Shown here in pieces: positions 31,746 to 34,904 of a stretch of DNA of 34,904 bases. Within the stretch, counting starts at the first letter, position 1; each line of letters starts with the position of its first letter. Source of the stretch: Gnetum montanum. Taxonomy: Eukaryota > Streptophyta > Gnetopsida > Gnetales > Gnetaceae. Location of the stretch: the NCBI GenBank assembly GCA_015680685.1, contig MNCI01004101.1:1-34904 (forward strand), read 5' to 3'. The position numbers and the translations under genes are program-made. The notes beneath the pieces were generated by a model that was given only the letters and a program-made list of their open reading frames with translations, was not told the DNA's origin and searched no databases.

Positions 31746-34700
31746 ATGGCGCCCAAGGTGAAGAAGCAGAACCCCAAGCTGGCCAAACTTGACGAGATGC
31801 AGGTGAATCTGAACCGCGTTTCGCAGGCACTGATCAACGTCTGCGACCCGACGCCACTCAACCGGTAGACTCTCCTTTATGCTTGTCTATATCTGTTGTT
31901 TTATTTGCCTATATGGTCTTAGCGTAATGCGTATTTTGAATCGTCGACCTCGACTTAATGCGAGGGTTTTTATGAGGTTGCATCCATTGCCGTTGTCAGG
32001 GACAAACCTTTCGTTGTTACAAGGGTTTGAGCGATTTCAGCAATTTGTTTATTTCTGTTAAATGTAAAGCTATACCCGCAAGTGTATTGACACGTCTGGG
32101 TCGTTTTCTACAGCATCGCGCTGAAACCCATCCTGCTTGTGTTGGACATCATGGGGGTTGTGTGTTGGTTAAACCCCATAGTGCCAAATGTCCCTCCTCC
32201 GCACACAAGGGTGCAGGGGAAGGCCATCTGGTACCGAAAGGGGGCGTTGGAATTTCTGCAGTTCCTGCTGCGTAATTTCAGCATCATCAGCTGGTCGAAC
32301 GTGACCGGAGATGTTGCTGGTGCCGTTCTGGAGCACCTGTTGCCAGGGTCTTCGCAGGGGATTCTGGCCTACCTGACAGATGGGGCGGTTGAGACGGGCA
32401 ATCCCGAGGACCGAACTCTCAGCTCTCGGGGTCTAAGGAACTTGCGATGGATCTGGGACATGGAGCGTTTCAACTGCTACCACGAATACAATACGCTTTT
32501 CGTGGCCCGCCATGTGTCGACATATTTCCAAAACCCGCAAGGCACAGTATTTTACGCAGGCGGGTAAGCAGATCTGGATAACTATGCCTAATGTTATAAT
32601 GTATAAAGGTCTATCTGTATAATGTGGCTAAATTTACGCTGTATTTGACAGGTTTTTTATACGCGATGGCCAGCTGCTCGGCGAAGGCGACACGCTGTCC
32701 TGTGCCGAAAGGGCAATAACAGAGTTCACCGTGACGAACAACGTTCGCGTCGGCGTCATCGGGCAAATCGGCCATGAGATGCGTGAGTACCACTCACGCT
32801 ATGCGGAAGCCTTCCAAAAGTGCAAAGAACTCGGATGGATGCACGAGGATTGGACACTGGATCCGCCCCTCAGCATCGAGGACGTGGCAATTGAGCTTCC
32901 GCAATTCCCGCTGCCGTTTGGCCCCGGTAAGACTGTTGCGTATTCATGTCATGCGTGTATATGTCATGCGTATGCGTATAGGTGTTATGCGTATTGTTGA
33001 CTTGTATTCTGTCTTACAGTTAGGGAATCTCGGGAGATTACCCTCACAATTTCCGGCCGCGGGGCGAGAGATGTCCTCTTCCGATATGGGGACATCAAGG
33101 AGGCGCAGCGGTGGCTTAGCCACTCAGCGGCCCCAGCTGTGGTGGTCGCCAACCTCCAAACCGCAGGGCTGCTGCACCTGTTCCTGGCCACCACTCCTGA
33201 CGTTCCCGCCAGTGAGATGATCGGCCTGGTGGACTCCTTCAACGCGAAGGCCGACCGCTTCAGCACGCGCGTGCATAACGTGCGTGTGAACTTCGACATC
33301 AACGCGCAGTTCTTTTCGGACCTGTTCGGCGTCCCTGCTAGCGGCCTTCCCGTGGACGTGAAGGCACAGAGGGGTATCAAAGTGGAGGAGCTTTTGCAGG
33401 AGTGGGCGAAAATCCCTAAAGACCAAAAGGGATTCCCCTGTGAGAAATTCGCGCTGCCGACCGCCAAGACGCTGTATCCCCTGTTTCGGGCTCGGACTTT
33501 CCCCAAGACCCTCTCACAAGCGCGGAACTTTTCCATGGAGCATCATGCGGGAGGTACTGGAGGAGGGAGCCCGATTTGACTGGGGAACCCATCTTTCCAA
33601 GGGTCTGCGGAGCGAGATGGTCAAGCTTCGCGAGAAGCTTGAGTCTCGCTTCAACGTGCACCATGCATTCTTCATCGCCACCCTCCGGCGGTTTGCTGAG
33701 TACCTAGTGGTCCAGAGGAACGGGGTCTGGGTGCTACAAGACCGAGACCAACTGTCGAAGCCTTGGATTGCCCACATCCTCAACACCACCCGTGGACAGG
33801 ATCCGCCGGAGGGGATCGGAGAGTCAATGTACGTGATAACGAAAGGCATGACTGCACCCCGGGTGCGAGGACTTGACAGTGTAGGTGGGATAATGCCCAC
33901 TTACACCGGCGACGCCTCGCGGGGAAAGCATTTGGCTGAGGAAATTGTGGAGCTTGCAGCTCGGCGGAAAAGGCTCCGCGTCGTCAAGGCTCCTGGAGGC
34001 GAGGCCGGCCACACTGTGGGGCTCACGGTGCAGCGGACTAAGCCTCCGCCTAGTAAGAGTCCAATGTGTATACGCAACGCTTTATTTTGTCTAGTGTAAG
34101 TCATGGTCTAATGTACAGAATGTTCACAGCGAAAAAGACAAGTGGACTGACCCCTGAGACAGGGGCAGTAGTTTTAAGGAGTGGGGCAGGGGCCCCAGCG
34201 TTAGCAGTAGAGACCCCGCCTGTGAAGACGCGCCGCACGCAGGCGTCAACGCGTGGGGCGGCCCCAGCTACGAGCGGGGGCCGTGTACAGACTGGGGAGG
34301 CGGCCCCTGCTATAGGAGGAAGAGACGCACAAACCCCGGTGCGTGAAACTGCAAGACGTCAAGAAGATGGAGGTGACGTTGCCACTGTCACCGACAGAGG
34401 TAAGGCAATGTATGGTTTTAATGGTCTACGAATGTCTATGATACAATACTAACGCAGTTATGGTACAGGGGAAGGGGACGCCTCCACGTCAGCTGCAGCT
34501 AACGAAGAATGGAGGGATATCCCGGACAAGTTTGCCCTCGTGGAGGGCATGCTTAAAGAAATGATCGAGCGTCTTGAACGCACCGATCCTGGTACCGGTA
34601 AGTAGACCAAAGCGTGTATGTGATGTTTCATTGTGAAGCTGTCATCTGTGTTAATGTCTCATTTTTCCTTTAGGAGCTTACCTCCGATGGGACCCCGCAG

Positions 34701-34904
34701 AGCCCATTGACTTGGGCACAGCAGAGCCTCCATCTGACGGGGCGGTCGTGCCACGCAGCATTTACGAGGACATGCGTAAATGTGCGTTACGCGCGACACG
34801 CTCCGCGTGGGAAAGCAGGAACATAAATGAGGCCCTATGGAAAAACTTGCAGCGGTCTGAGCAAAAGATAGACTCCCTGACTAAGGAAGTCGATGATCTG
34901 AAGG
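31746..34904 (+). CDS. Antisense intron-containing gene in copy B: NIF-like (HAD) domain plus transposon-type domain, 3' end beyond window
   Basis: Exons: 31746-31864, 32114-32563, 32652-32926, 33020-34052, 34130-34399, 34469-34597, 34674 onward. All have GT..AG introns of 69-249 bp and compatible phases. Start MAPKVKKQNPK is the first ATG after the TATA box. Exons 2-3 resemble FCP1/NIF HAD-fold proteins: LLVLDIMGVV (first Asp kept), FLQFLLRNFSIISWSN, LRNLRWIWD, YNTLFVARHVSTYFQNP, and LLGEGDTLSCAER. The DDSP expected in YNTLFVARHV is missing, so phosphatase activity is doubtful. Exon 4 resembles the long plant-transposon ORF1-type domain (low certainty). Exon 5 is a Gly/Pro/Thr-rich linker; exon 7 is charged, probably coiled coil. 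An 8-nt deletion near 33541, relative to copy A, shifts the frame and stops it at 33579. The last exons lie outside the window. Confidence 0.75.

Larger units (their letters stand above)
25055..34904 (-). mobile_element. Copy B: Tat/Ogre-type Ty3/gypsy LTR retrotransposon, 5' part beyond the window
   Basis: On the minus strand, from right to left: the antisense gene (34904-31746, coded on plus), divergent promoter region (31347-31745), intact pol (31346-27852), tandem repeats (27815-27395), 3' non-coding, polypurine tract (26348-26336) and 3' LTR (26335-25055). Gag, protease and 5' LTR would lie beyond 34904. It is inserted in an older Ty3/gypsy element. Copy B pol is uninterrupted over 1164 codons, so this copy is younger or better preserved than copy A. 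Confidence 0.9.

Noticed and set aside
31746-34904. Antisense gene as a plant mobile domain (aminotransferase-like) protein
   Set aside because: The characteristic plant mobile domain motifs were not seen; the N-terminal part fits NIF/HAD better and the rest remains unassigned.
1-34904. tRNA, rRNA, CRISPR arrays or bacterial-type operons
   Set aside because: None seen; gene structure with introns and plant retrotransposons is eukaryotic throughout.

Overview
The window is nuclear DNA of a land plant. It holds one multi-exon receptor-kinase gene with GT..AG introns, surrounded by AT-rich intergenic DNA and LTR retrotransposons of plant type. The exact lineage cannot be told from the sequence. 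There is one assembly gap (16432-16753) and one isolated ambiguous base (1163).

Layout. 1-4257 is AT-rich with a few short perfect tandem repeats and no convincing gene. 4258-8825 (minus strand) is a complete 15-exon malectin-like LRR receptor kinase gene of about 928 residues; the splice junctions are in frame throughout. 8826-10395 is its 5' flank, and a diverged copy of that flank recurs at about 20170-21850 without the gene. 10396-19992 (plus strand, copy A) is a Ty3/gypsy element of the Tat/Ogre type: 5' LTR, primer-binding site, decayed gag and protease, then a gene on the opposite strand, cut off inside that gene. 22585-25054 (minus) is an old, heavily decayed, different Ty3/gypsy element. 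25055-34904 (minus, copy B) is a second copy of the same Tat family as copy A, inserted in the decayed element. It shows the 3' LTR, polypurine tract, a 3' tandem-repeat block, an intact pol ORF with two RNase H domains, and again the opposite-strand gene, which runs off the window end.

Main observation. Overlaying copies A and B gives the order LTR - gag - protease - [antisense, intron-containing gene] - RT/RNase H/aRNase H/integrase - tandem repeats - LTR, about 16 kb in all. The antisense gene has at least seven exons with conserved lengths in both copies (450/450, 275/275, and 1041/1033 nt, the last differing by an 8-nt deletion), good splice signals and its own TATA box. It encodes an FCP1/NIF-like (HAD-fold) domain that has lost its DDS-type motif, then a long domain resembling plant-transposon ORF1-type proteins, a low-complexity linker, a charged, possibly coiled-coil segment and an acidic tail. 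Because it is antisense, its introns would not be spliced from the element's genomic RNA, so the gene could be copied intact by retrotransposition. Other unusual features are U3 regions packed with GCGT-core palindromes and a spacer with eleven exact TTACGC hexamers.

No copy in the window shows gag-protease, antisense gene and pol together, so the full order is an inference from two overlapping partial copies.
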